Shown here piece after piece: positions 11,288 through 21,310 of a stretch of DNA of 64,000 nt; position 1 is the stretch's first letter, and the number at the start of each line of letters is the position of its first letter. The stretch covers positions 3,862,211 through 3,926,210 of the forward strand of contig KK106983.1 of assembly GCA_000611775.1 (NCBI GenBank). The letters are read 5' to 3'. The position numbers and the translations under genes are program-made. The notes beneath the pieces were generated by a model, which had not been told where the DNA came from, did not search any database, and saw only the letters and a program-made list of their open reading frames with translations. The DNA is from Umbilicaria muhlenbergii (Eukaryota > Ascomycota > Lecanoromycetes > Umbilicariales > Umbilicariaceae).

Positions 11288-12733
11288 AACTGGAGATGGG
11301 AAGAGGGGACAATGAGTGGTTGGAGGAGGTTCTGTTGGAAGAGGAGATAACGGTAATGGGTGGAAGTCGAGGAGATGATGGGATTTGTACAGAGTGAGCG
11401 AATGAGATTGGGGAGACGAGACATCTCTGCTTGGGATGGGCAATGTCTGTCTCAGATGTCCCAATTATACTTATCTGGATTCCTGAACCGACATCGTTTT
11501 AGGTTTGGTCTCGTTCTAGCCCTTCTTCACGGGTGTTTGGGCCTGAGCTCGCTAACGAAACGTCTGAGATTGCGTATGACCCGCTCTTTGCTTCAGAGTA
11601 CATGCCATGCGAATGTCCCCTTGGTACTTTGAGACAATGTTTGTCTGTGAAGCATCAGAGTGGACAATTTTCCATTGTGTTTCACTCACAATGCTTACAT
11701 GCTTCGAACTTGCCACTTCATCCCACGCAACACATGTTCAAAACCTCATCATTCATATCCCCCTCCATCACTCTCATAATCTCACTTCTTTTCCCACCAA
11801 TTCTTCCCTCCATGATCCTCCCATCCCAACCCCAACCACACCACCTTGGACCACAACAACCATGCGTCCACACCCAGCCGGCGCGCTCTCTCCCAAATCA
11901 GCACAATCCAAGTCCCCGATGCATCAACTCTCCGCCGCGCAAACCCCGCTCACGGATTTTATCCTTTCGGCCCTGTCATAAGCAACTGCGTAACGAAGAG
12001 GACACACCGCGCTTGCTATCGAAAACCCGTCTGGAAGTGAGCGGCGATACCGTGCACACGCGTGAAGGCCGGAAAGGGTGAGAGCGGGGATTGGGGCGAA
12101 TAGGGGGAGTGAGATAGCGGGTGGACTTGTTTGGTTGAGTTGAGTGGGGTGTTGAAGTGGTATGGTAGGGAGCTGATCAATCGATGATGGGGGATGAGAT
12201 CGAGCAGTTGGGAACGAGAGGGGAGGAGAAGAAAGAGAAGAGGGATTCGAGAAGGGGGCTGAAGGGAAGAAAGGAAGTGAAGGGTGAAGAAGGATGAGGT
12301 GGCTTGGGACTGGTGCGGTGGTGATGAGAGGTGAGAAGATAAGGCTCTGACAGCTTATAAATCTGGGTGGAATTGCTGACGTGAGATCTGGTGAGGGTAC
12401 TGGTAATCAGCCGAGGTGAGTGTTTTGCCTTCTGAACAACTTCGCCGTCTTGATTGAGGGGTCCACTAATACTGTCAGTCAGTCATGCTGATGGTAGGCC
12501 ATGCAAAACAAGGATCGCAGAAGCATTATAAGTATCCTAGGACAATAGTTCCTCTCTGACACGCTTGATGCCTTTCTGACTTCAATGCTGTCTAGGTCGC
12601 AACCGCCTTCTCCGCCGCGATCTACTGTTCGCGTACCTCCGCCTCCGCCTCCATCGCCTCCGCCTCCGCCACTAATACCTCCATCACGGTCCCGGCCTCT
12701 ACAACCACGTCCTCCGCAGTAATGATCTCCGCC
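11288..12733. other. Spacer before the tandem array, with one possible 39-codon frame
   Basis: A 39-codon frame at 11862-11981 (+), starting MRPHPAGALSP, follows a CT-rich, UTR-like stretch and an ACAACC-ATG context. It may be a very small gene or chance. 12060-12330 is purine-rich on the plus strand. Nothing else is supported. Confidence 0.3.
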
Positions 12734-13250
12734 TTATTCCTCCTCCGCCGACTTCTTCTCTGCCCCTTCCTCTGCAATCGCATCCTCAGCAACCGTGTTC
12801 TCCGTAACCGCCTTCTCCTCAGTGGCCTGCTCCGCAACCGCCTTCTTCTCAGCAGCCACCCGCATCTTCAACTCTCTAATCTGTTAAAGTCAGTACCCGC
12901 CCCCCTCCCCCTTTCAAACTTGCGCTCCTACGACTTTACCTTCTCTGTAGCAACCTTCGCCTCTTTCACCATCTCTGTCCACTTCTCCCGCTGCGTCAGC
13001 AATTTGCCCGCCACTTGCGTCCGAAGGCCAGTAAAGTCCCGTATCCAAAAGGCCGAAATATTGTACAGAGACTGAAATCTGAGCGTCACATGCGAAGTGA
13101 GCAAGTACCTGTCGATGGAGTGGAGTTTGGTGTGCAAGTACTGTATTCGGTTCGGATTTCGTATACGCGGTCGATGAGGTGGTTGTGGTGGGTGATGGCG
13201 TCTGCGAGTCGTTGTTCGGTTGGGGGTTGGGGGAAGGGTGAGGTGGGCAT
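12734..13250 (-). pseudogene. Array member A (LVAAE-tail family), one-base frameshift
   Basis: First of ten related minus-strand genes. Exon 1 is 12940-13250 and exon 2 is 12734-12880, with a 59-base GTAAAG...CAG intron in phase 0. Exon 1 starts MPTSPFPQPPTEQ, then ADAITHHNHLIDRV as in the paralogues. Around 13138-13145 the reading frame moves by one base: the conserved motif continues as YLHTKLHSID in another frame. Exon 1 is 311 bases, one short of the phase-0 length, which fits a single-base deletion. The rest is intact, through QREKWTEMVKEAKVATEK and exon 2 IRELKMRVAAEKKAV, with an acidic/alanine tail. It could be a recent pseudogene or a one-base assembly error. Function unknown. Confidence 0.7.
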
Positions 13251-13608
13251 GGTTGGGGTTGGTGGTGTGTAGATGTGGAAGGTGGATGAGATTGTATTGC
13301 TTGCGAGGAAGGGGGTTTGTGGGGGTGGATGAATGGTAAGTATAACACCTATACTTCCGAACTGATGATTCAACAGATGACAGCTTATAGCTTGAGTGTG
13401 TGCGGACTGCTGGTATGGGAGATGGGGAGAGCGGTGTCACTGCTGAGATTCGGGGGCTTTGGAGATGGGAGAAGAATGCGGAGATGAGAGTGGCAGGGTT
13501 GGAGTACACGAAGATCAACAGATGGTGTGTGCTCTTCAGCTTAAGACGTTTAGTGTTGACTGCAGCTGTGTTGTGCACTCTGAAGGCACTTTTGACTGTG
13601 TGTACCGT

Positions 13609-14121
13609 CTACTTTGGCAGTGCTCTCTCTGCAATTGCTGCCTTTACAACAGCCTCCTTTGCAACCGCCTCCTTTGCAACCGCCTCCATTGCAACCGCCT
13701 CCTTTGCAACCGCCTCCTTCTCAGCAGCCACCAGCTTCTTCAACTCAACGATCTACCAGTAAATCAGCACCGGCCACCGCCGCGAGTCCTCCTGCACACT
13801 TACAATCTCCCCAACCTCCTTGAATTTCTTCATCAAAGCCGTCCAATCCTCCCGCGACGACATCAACCAGCGCCCCCACTCTTCCCGACTGTCACGGAGC
13901 TCTGCAGTCTGTCTGTCCCAATCAAGAGATTCTACCTCTGTCCACCCATGTCTGGGCACTCTGTTGCGTTTGCGCAGGGTTCCATCCATCGCGTGTATCT
14001 TGTCATGCTTAATAGAGTAATAAAGTCTCTCGGTCTGGATGCTTATGACGAGGGCCTCATGCTTATGAATGGCGTGTGATAGTTGTTCGGTTCGCGATCC
14101 TGGCTGTGGGGAAGATGGCAT
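13609..14121 (-). CDS. Array member B (LVAAE-tail family), 153 aa
   Basis: Exon 1 is 13804-14121 and exon 2 is 13609-13752, with a 51-base GTAAGT...TAG intron in phase 0. The protein opens MPSSPQPGSRTEQL, carries the family motif (YYSIKHDKIHAMD), then SREDWTALMKKFKEVGEI before the intron. Exon 2 begins IVELKKLVAAEKEAV and continues as about five copies of a 15-bp repeat encoding EAVAK, a predicted long helix. No signal peptide or membrane segment is seen, so it is probably intracellular. Function not recognised. Confidence 0.75.
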
Positions 14122-14461
14122 AGTGGGCTGATTACGGCTCAGCGCTTGAGTGCGTATAGAGAGGTACGTGATTGTGTAAGATGATGAGAAGGATGTTACT
14201 GCTGGGATGTGAAAGCTATGAAGATGGGAGAAGAAAGTGAGTGAATTAGAAAAGTGGAGATGAGTGTGGGTGAATTAGATGGCGGGGCTGAAGCATATGA
14301 GCATCATCGAGTGACTGCAGCTGTGTTGTGCACTCTGAGGATACTCTTGGGTATTCCTGCCATTCAATTTGGCAGTGTTTTATCCGCAATTGCCGCCTCT
14401 GCAGCCACTTTCACCACACGTTCCTTTTCAGCTACCGCTCCCTCCGCAGCAATCACCTTCA

Positions 14462-14981
14462 TCACAAGCACCCAGCTGCCTCCTCTGCACCCGCCTCGTC
14501 CGCACCCGCCTCCGCCACTACCTCATCCTCATCCTCTTCCTCTACCGCCCTCTCCTCTGAACCTGGATTCTCCTCCGCTGCCTTCTCCTCCGCTACCATC
14601 TTCTCTGCAGCAACCACCTTCTTCAACCCATTGATCTGTCTCCAAGTTAGCGCCGCCAAAATACCACTCGCCGCCACACGCGCTTACTCTCTCCCTAACC
14701 AGCCTGATTTCCTTCAACGCCTCCGTCCACTTCTCCCGCTTCTTCACCATACCCTCAACTTCGTACATTCGCCAGTTACGAAGATGCGCTACGGTTTGCT
14801 GTGCTCCGACCCCGTTCAATCTGCTCCAAATGCGCAGATTTTCATCGACATAGTGTGTCTGTTCATGAAAGCAAAGGTAGTCGACCTCGATTTGCTTGAG
14901 GTATATGAGGAGCTTGTTGTGCTCATCAATGGCGTCCGATAGCTGTTGTGAAGCGGAGTTTTGTTTTGGTGTAGCAAGCAT
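14462..14981 (-). CDS. Array member C (LVAAE-tail family), 155 aa
   Basis: Exon 1 is 14688-14981 and exon 2 is 14462-14635, with a 52-base GTAAGC...CAG intron in phase 0. The start MLATPKQNS aligns in length with the other members. An in-frame upstream ATG at 15029 (MALRPRSSS) is also conserved in member D and could be used instead. The motif is YLCFHEQTHYVD, then KKREKWTEALKEIRLVRER. Exon 2 opens INGLKKVVAAEKMVA and ends in a strongly acidic tail (AVEEEDEDEVVAE). Member D is its closest neighbour, which points to a recent duplication. Confidence 0.75.
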
Positions 14982-15303
14982 GGTGGATACTAAAGCTAGG
15001 CAGCTGCTTGAACGTGGACGCAACGCCACAGTTGCGGATGATGAGGGTGGTGTTGCTGCTGAGATGGGAGAGCTGTGAAAATGAGAGAAGAAGATGGTGA
15101 AGAAGATGGGGATGAGAATGGGTGAATGAAGTGGCGGGGTTGAAGCATATGAACATCATCGATTGGTGTGTGCTCTTAAGGTTTGCGACTGTTCATGTTG
15201 ATTCACTGCAGCTGTGTTGTGCGCTCTGAGGATAGTCTTGGCTATTGCTGCCATCACCTTTGCAGTGGTTTCTCCGCAAACGCCACGTCTGCAGCCACCT
15301 TCA

Positions 15304-15841
15304 TCACAAGCACTTAGCCGCCTCGTCCGCACCCATGCCTTCCGCCACTGCATCATCCGCCTCCTCCAATGCATCATCCGTCTCCTCCAATGCATCATCC
15401 GCTTCCTCCACTGCATCATCCGCCTCCTCCGCTGCCGCCTCCTCCACTGCCGCCTTCTGCTCCGCTGCCACCAGCTTCTTCAATTGAATGATCTAAAATA
15501 AGTCAGCATGTGTCTCTATACAACACACTATTTCTGGGCCTTACCTTCTCATTAACGGGCTTCACCTCTTCCAACGCCTCCGTCCACTTCTTTCGCTTCT
15601 TCACCAGAGCTTCCGCAACGTAAAGTCGCTGTTGACGAAGCGCGCTTACTGAACCATTTACCCCAGCACCGCCGGTGGACCCGCCATAATGGCTCAGCCA
15701 TTCATCACAGTAATGTATCCGAGCATGGAAAAACTGATAGTCACGTATGATGATCTCGATGTGTTCCATGAGCTCATAATACTCGGCAATGGCGTCTGAT
15801 AGTTGTTGGGTAGGGGATGTTTGTTTTGGCGTAGCAAGCAT
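15304..15841 (-). CDS. Array member D (LVAAE-tail family), 161 aa
   Basis: Exon 1 is 15545-15841 and exon 2 is 15304-15492, with a 52-base GTAAGG...TAG intron in phase 0. It opens MLATPKQTSPTQQLSDAI, nearly identical to member C, and has an alternative ATG at 15889. The motif is YQFFHARIHYCD, followed by KKRKKWTEALEEVKPVNEK. Exon 2 reads IIQLKKLVAAEQKAA and then four copies of a 21-bp repeat encoding EEADDA-type heptads. That seven-residue period is what a coiled coil would need. Function unknown. Confidence 0.75.
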
Positions 15842-16141
15842 GGTGGATATTGAAGCTGGGCAGCTGCTTGAGCGTGTACGCAACGCCATAGTTGCGGATG
15901 GTGAGGGTGGTTTTGCTGCTGAAGTCGAGGAGTGGTGGGAAAGGAAGAAGAGGTTGTGATGGAAAGATTGTGGAGTTTTTATAGTCCATTTTGATTCACT
16001 TGGGAAGTTAAAGTTTGGTGAGTGTTATTCAATTTCCCAGTTCCAGTACGAAGAGCAGCCTTTCCACCAACAAAAATGTGTTTAGTAACTAAGAACACTC
16101 CGTCAATTCCAAGTCAAGAACGCGCCCATAGTCTGAATCCG

Positions 16142-16705
16142 CTATTTGATACACAAGATCCTCCCTCCTTTCATGACAAAATCTTCGTCCGCATCTACTG
16201 CTTCTACTGCTTCTTTCCTCAACGCTACCTCCTCCTCAGCCACAATCCTCTTCAACCTATCGATCTGTCCACGAAATCATCAGTCTGATCACCCCATGCC
16301 AAAACCACTATCTATGCTCACCTTTTCCCTAATCACCCTGATATCCCTCCGAACACTACTCCATCGTTCTCGCTCCCCATCCATGCAAAAGGACCAATAT
16401 GATTGCATATCTCTGAGCCCCGTCTCCACATCCGCACGATCAATGGGCGAGAGTCCGAACGGATTATTGGGTGCCAGAAGTTGATGTAGCTCCTCTTGCA
16501 ACTCATGCAGTTTACAGTGATAGCGATGATAGGTGTTGGCGGAATATTCGGCGAGGGCGAGGAGAGATCCACGTTCATCGAGGGCCAGGGCCAGTTGCTG
16601 AGCAGCTTCAGTCGGCGGTTCTGAGGCTGGTATGTCTCTTGAGCGCTCACGGAAGCACGTGATGTCTGGTGATGAGGAGGCTGTTGAGCGCGTGGGGGAT
16701 GACAT
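16142..16705 (-). CDS. Array member E (LVAAE-tail family), 168 aa
   Basis: Exon 1 is 16322-16705 and exon 2 is 16142-16264, with a 57-base GTGAGC...CAG intron in phase 0. The protein starts MSSPTRSTASSSPD and has the motif YHRYHCKLHELQEEL. A loop follows (NNPFGLSPIDRAD), then GERERWSSVRRDIRVIREK. Exon 2 is IDRLKRIVAEEEVAL with a short acidic end. It is more diverged than B-D but keeps every landmark and an open frame. Confidence 0.72.
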
Positions 16706-16944
16706 GATGTTGTGTACTGATTGATGAGAGCAATTTCGAGGATATGAAGTGGTGGAGAGAATAAGGATGGAAGGAGGGAGGATGAAGTGATTCATTTAAT
16801 TATGATGTTGAAAAGATGAGTGTTATTCGCTTCATGAGGTATGGCAAATCATCCATCAACAAAGATGTGTATTTGTAGAAGAGCTTTGTTAAGTGTGCCT
16901 TATAATTAAAATCAGCTAGCTGACAGCTCTTTAAAGTGTTACTG

Positions 16945-17429
16945 TCAGGCTGTCACAGTCAATTCTGCTTCTTCATCCACATTGTTCTCAGCTGCTTTCT
17001 TCATCTCAGCCGCCACTAACTTCTGCAACTTCATGATCTTTTTGATCAAACAGTAACTTAATCATGTCTTGCTTCAGATCTTCACTGCCTACCTGTTTCT
17101 TGACCTCCTTGATTTTCTCTAAGAACCCCTTCCATCGCTCCCGCTCCTCATCATGGCACATGAAATCCTTGTCCGCTCCACCGTCTCTTTGTCTCTCTCG
17201 CCGACATAGGTGTACATTGGATGATGAAATGTGAGAAAAGTTGCAGATTGTACATGAAAATCTGTACCTCATGTTGTTCCTTATGCAATTCGTGATATCT
17301 CTGGACGGATTCTTCAGTGAGAGCGACAAATCGATCATGTTCGGTAATAGCACTGGTTAATTCCATAGCTGCTGAGGTTTCAGGCTCTGGTAGTAGGAAG
17401 CGCTTGGGGCAAGGAGAGGAACGCATCAT
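16945..17429 (-). CDS. Array member F (LVAAE-tail family), 118 aa, extra intron
   Basis: Three exons: 17268-17429, 17093-17194 and 16945-17037. The first intron (73 bases, GTACAG...GAG, phase 0) falls right after the motif YHELHKEQHE. It replaces the middle loop seen in member E, so this paralogue has gained an intron or turned part of its exon into one. The second intron (55 bases, phase 0) is the shared family intron. Exon 2 carries EERERWKGFLEKIKEVKKQ and exon 3 IMKLQKLVAAEMKKA. The intron acceptor AG is preceded by a weak tract, so the first intron is less certain than the second. Confidence 0.6.
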
Positions 17430-17575
17430 GATGTTGTTCGCTTCTTGTGTTATGTCATGAAGTGGAATATCCATCAGCGAGACGTTTACGTAGAGAAGAG
17501 CTTCGCAAAGTCTGATGCAAGAAGAGGATCAGATGTGGAACCGGCTGTCAGTCCTCTAAAGTTCTTCTGTCAGTC

Positions 17576-17616
17576 TTCCTCTTCCTCTTCCTCTTCCTCT
17601 TCCTCTTCTTCTTTCT
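17576..17616. repeat. CTTCCT microsatellite
   Basis: A run of TCTTCC units. A second run of the same kind with CTGCCT variants lies at about 17887-17940, just beyond the left inverted-repeat arm. Confidence 0.8.
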
Positions 17617-17626
17617 CTTTGTTGAG

Positions 17627-17886
17627 TTTCGCCGGTTCGCCGCTGAGCAGACGTCATTGGGGCAGGGGTTTTAGCGAGAAAAGCAGTCACGCCACGGTTA
17701 GGAAACGTCATCATCGTCATGAGTACCTTAGGCTTAATGAAAAGCTCCTAAACATGTATGTTAACAGTCTAACACCTCAAGTTTCTGCTTTCTTCTTTAC
17801 GTTCATTAATGTTCATTTGGACCGATATTTAGCTAGTCTAATAATACATTTATTGGGCCTCTAAATAATCGTTCTATGCAACACTG
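17627..17886 (+). repeat. Left arm of a 260-base inverted repeat
   Basis: This stretch matches the reverse complement of 18655-18915. Shared blocks include GAGCAGACGTCATTGGGGCA, GACCGATATTTAGCTAG and CCTCTAAATAATCGTTCTAT. Divergence between the arms is moderate, with small indels. The arms face each other across about 770 bases that contain the broken member G. They could be the ends of a transposon or two copies of one element in opposite orientation. Confidence 0.85.
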
Positions 17887-17952
17887 TTCCTCTTCCTCTT
17901 CCTCTGCCTCTGCCTCTTCCTCTGCCTCTTTCTCCGCCTTTCTCTCCGCCTC

Positions 17953-18350
17953 TCATTTCCTCTCTGCAGCCACTAGCTTCTCCAATTAACCAACCTACTC
18001 ATCCAATCAGCACTCGATAACGCCATGCACACAATCTCTCTCACCTACCCTATGCTTAGCCTCCTTGACATCCTCCAAAAGGCCCCCACATTGCTCCCGT
18101 AGACAACGCATTTCCTCCGCACAATCCCAACGCCCATTCACAAGGATCAGTCTCTGAAATCCGTAGTCAATTGGTGACCGCCGACGCCGAATGCTCTCAA
18201 GCTCGCGCAGATACGACTCCTTGCTGTGCAGCAAATCATGGCTGTGACGGTAGAAATGCTTTGACGCCTTGAAGAGAGTGGACAAGGGTGTGGTGTGTGA
18301 GTCTGGCTTCCGACAGTTGCTTGAATGAGTGGGAGTGCTGATACCAGTAG
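17953..18350 (-). pseudogene. Array member G (LVAAE-tail family), broken
   Basis: The order of family landmarks is kept but the frame is not. KQLSEARLTHHTLVHSLQGV is followed, in another frame, by FYRHSHDLLHSKESYLREL near 18250-18265. Exon 1 ends with a GTAGGT donor at 18048. The acceptor side reads V-G-stop before LEKLVAAERK, with a TAA where paralogues have E, Q or K, and then ends early. No ATG sits at the expected place. It is a decayed copy lying inside the inverted repeat. Confidence 0.75.
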
Positions 18351-18654
18351 CAGGACGCAGCCTGAGCGTGTACGGACGGGCAGAGCGGGAATTGTGAAGT
18401 TATATCAAGGTAATGAGGGGAGCAGAAGCAACAAGCCAGGAACAAAAAAACAACACCGACGGAAACGCGTATCATTCACATGCTAAGTAAGCATCATCAT
18501 TCACCAGCTCATCCCAAAACAAAAGCCAACCCACCCCATCGCCCAGCGCTCCATCCGACCGCAAAACCCGCACCGCCAGTCATAAAAGCGCTCAGCAATC
18601 ACAACCCCCCGCATCAACCCACAAAGCACTTCTAAAAAATCTCCCCAGCCGAGT

Positions 18655-18915
18655 CAGTGTTGTATAGAACGATTATTTAGAGGCCAAATAAATGTATTAT
18701 TGCACTAGCTAAATATCGGTCCAAAATGTGAATAAAATGAACGTAAGGAAGAAAGCAGAAACTCGAGGCTTTCGAGCCGTGAATATACATGTTTACGAGC
18801 TTTTCGCTAAGCCTAGACATACGTACGCCCATGACGTGACTGCTTTTCTCGCTAGAACCCCTGCCCTAAACCCCTGCCCCAATGACGTCTGCTCGGCGGC
18901 GAATCGGCGAATTTC
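18655..18915 (-). repeat. Right arm of the inverted repeat
   Basis: Reverse-complement partner of 17627-17886. It starts CAGTGTTGTATAGAACG and ends near GGCGAATCGGCGAATTTC. One internal stretch has a small duplication (CCTGCCCTAAACCCCTGCCC) that the left arm lacks. Confidence 0.85.
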
Positions 18916-19701
18916 AACAGTCAGCATCCCAACAGACGGCCTCGGCCACCCCCACTAAGGTACTTCTAACTCCTCGATCTATTCCCGCGCTTCGCTCCCA
19001 CCCACACCCATCCCCATCCCACCCTCACCACTATTAAAGCCACCCACCTCCATTCCCAGCACCACTCTCCTCGCAAGTCGCAACCCCATCGCGCTGCTGC
19101 CTCAAGCCGAAAATCCCCATACTCCCAGGTCCCAAAGCGCCAGAGCGGATGGAGTATCTCAAAGTCGGTTTGGCGAACGTAACTATATCAGCTTCCTCAT
19201 CTTTTCGTAGACGGTTTGTGAGGTTTTGGGGGGTTTTACGTCAGGAGTGGGCGTCGGAGAGGAGAGGTTCTGGGTAAGAGGTTGGGTTTGAAGGGCTTGA
19301 GACGGGGGTGGGAGGGGAGGTTGAGGCTTGGTAGAGGTAGTTGGGTTCGTGGTGGGGGGTGGGGGGAGATGGTGTGAGGGCGGTGGTGGTGGTGAGAGAC
19401 GAGTTGGGTCAAAGCTGAGGGGTAGTAAGGTGAGGTGCAAATGAGTGATGGTACGTCATGAGCGCTGGAGAGGGTCTGAGAGTGAGGAAGGTGAGTGTGC
19501 TCCTTTGTGGAAGTGAGTAAGCAAACATGGATGTTGGAAAACATCTTGAGACAGGCTAGTGCGAACCACTCAACACCATAGCAGCGATTGGCGATAGCCA
19601 GATCACAAACACCAGCGAGGTAGTAATCCCGACTGCGCTCAGTTCCGCACATAGTGCCATTGATAGACAACACCATACTCATCAAGCCCCTCCGCCACCC
19701 T
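18916..19701. other. Spacer between array members G and H
   Basis: An 85-codon proline-rich minus-strand frame (19183-19440) is the only candidate. It looks like translated pyrimidine-rich DNA, so I do not call it a gene. Confidence 0.3.
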
Positions 19702-20235
19702 TCACGTCTTCACCTTCGTACCCTCTGCACCATCTTCCCCCCCTCCCACCGCCTTCTCCGCCGCAACAACCTTCCGCACCTCCTTAATCTACTCCACCAT
19801 CAGCGCACGCACCACTCACACCTCGCTAACGAGCTCCCCAACCACACTCACCTTCTCCCGCACCCCCCCCAACCTCCCCATAACCTCCACCCAGCCCTCC
19901 CGCTTCGCCCGCATGCGCTTCAAAATACTGCCCCTCTGGTACAAAAACTGTTCCCTCTTCCCCTCGTAATAATCCCGATTCATCATGGGGCCGTCCCGTT
20001 CGAGCCGCAGGAGACGCGCGTCCTGTTTGTGCAGTTGGTTGTGGAAGGTGGCGTAGGATTGGCGGAAGGTGTGGCTGAGGTAGACGAGGTAGTGGTGGTC
20101 GTGGTGGAGGTCGGTGAGTTGTTCGGCGGCGGGTTTGGGGGGTGGGTGGAGGGTGAATATGTGAGGGTTGGGCGGAGGGGGCATCGGGGTGGGCGGAGAT
20201 GGGTGGGTGGGTTGTGTGCTTGGTGGCAGTGACAT
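19702..20235 (-). CDS. Array member H (LVAAE-tail family), 156 aa
   Basis: Exon 1 is 19852-20235 and exon 2 is 19702-19788, with a 63-base GTGAGT...TAG intron in phase 0. The N-terminus is proline-rich (MSLPPSTQPTHPSPP), then the motif YATFHNQLHKQD and AKREGWVEVMGRLGGVREK. Exon 2 is short: IKEVRKVVAAEKAVG, then a glycine/lysine end. Higher GC than its neighbours. No transmembrane helix or signal peptide. Confidence 0.68.
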
Positions 20236-20925
20236 TGTTGGTGATGATGAGGTGAGAGGCTGGGGTAGCAGCGGGTGGGGATGGGAGTTGGTTGGTGGGT
20301 TGAGAGAATGTAGGGGTGAGATGGGCGGGTGAGGTTCGTGTTGGGGAAGAAATCGAGATGACTTTGGAAGGAAAAGGGATTCCGTGAGAGATGTCAGATG
20401 GAGCTTGTGAGCGCAAACATCAATACTTGAAAAGCGCAGTAGTGTTGTTGAAACGGAGAGATAACGACATTCACAAGTAGACGCGTGATAAAAGCAGACG
20501 CGCCAGGTGGGGTCAATTCACTCTGGCTGTCCTGAACAGCGCAGAGCTTTGGTGACACTCACGCACCGGCCTCTATATTTTCTTCCGCCGGCATTCTCAT
20601 CTACGACTGCATTCACGTCCTTGATCACCTCATACTCCAACGCTGCCTTCTGTGTACTTGCTTTCTTTTGAAACTTATGCAACGCTTGCACACCGGATGC
20701 ACAGTCAATCTGTTAGCGCGCAGTATTCTTCATTCTCATCTTTTGAATAATATGCTATATGTGGCAGAGACTGGAAGCATAATCAATAGACGCGACTCCC
20801 AATTAGTGACGACTAGTTGAACGAAGAAAATCCGAGATATGATTGTAGGTTTGAAAGAGTCTCCCAGTTGAGCTTCTATCACCGTGCCCAAAAATATAAT
20901 TAAATACGCCTCCTGCGAACCCCAT
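20236..20925. other. Spacer upstream of member H and of the tRNA gene
   Basis: No supported gene. The stretch just before the tRNA (20890-20905) is AT-rich, as is common 5' of Pol III genes. Confidence 0.35.
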
Positions 20926-21048
20926 GCGGGTATAGCTCAGTTGGGAGAGGTGAGTCGTCCTCGTCCGTAACTGGCAGCAAAAGCTTATCATACGCACAGC
21001 GTATGACTGAAGATCATAAGGTCGTGCGTTCAATCCGCACTAGCCGCA
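20926..21048 (+). tRNA. tRNA-Phe (GAA anticodon) with a 50-base insert in the D arm
   Basis: Removing 20950-20999 leaves a 73-base tRNA. It has an A box (TAGCTCAGTTGG), a D stem GCTC/GAGC, an anticodon stem TATGA/TCATA around the loop CTGAAGA, a T arm GTGCG-TTCAATC-CGCAC with a perfect B box (GTTCAATCC), and discriminator A. The acceptor stem pairs except for G5-G68. There is no intron at the usual position 37/38. Instead the insert lies between positions 24 and 25. It begins GTGAGT and ends CACAG, like a spliceosomal intron. Pol III boxes A and B are intact. Whether this copy yields a mature tRNA is unknown. Confidence 0.8.
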
Positions 21049-21054
21049 TTTTTT
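21049..21054 (+). terminator. Pol III T-run terminator
   Basis: Six T residues begin immediately after the discriminator base of tRNA-Phe, as expected for RNA polymerase III termination. Confidence 0.75.
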
Positions 21055-21310
21055 ACTTTTATATTGTTCTGATTTTTTGTCGGGAGTTTGCCACCTTCTT
21101 TTAGTCTAATAGTTGTTAGATCCTTGGCTGGTAGGGAGGGGATCCACACCTACTACAAAATGAGAGAAGCGCAAAGACCTCCCCAAACTTAGGGTCTTCA
21201 CAGTCATGATGATGAAGACGTGGTACTCTTCAGAGTTCACTTACTTACTCCTCTACGCTCCTCTACCACTCCTTTCTCTACCAGAACTTCCTTCTCTGCT
21301 AATTCCTTCT

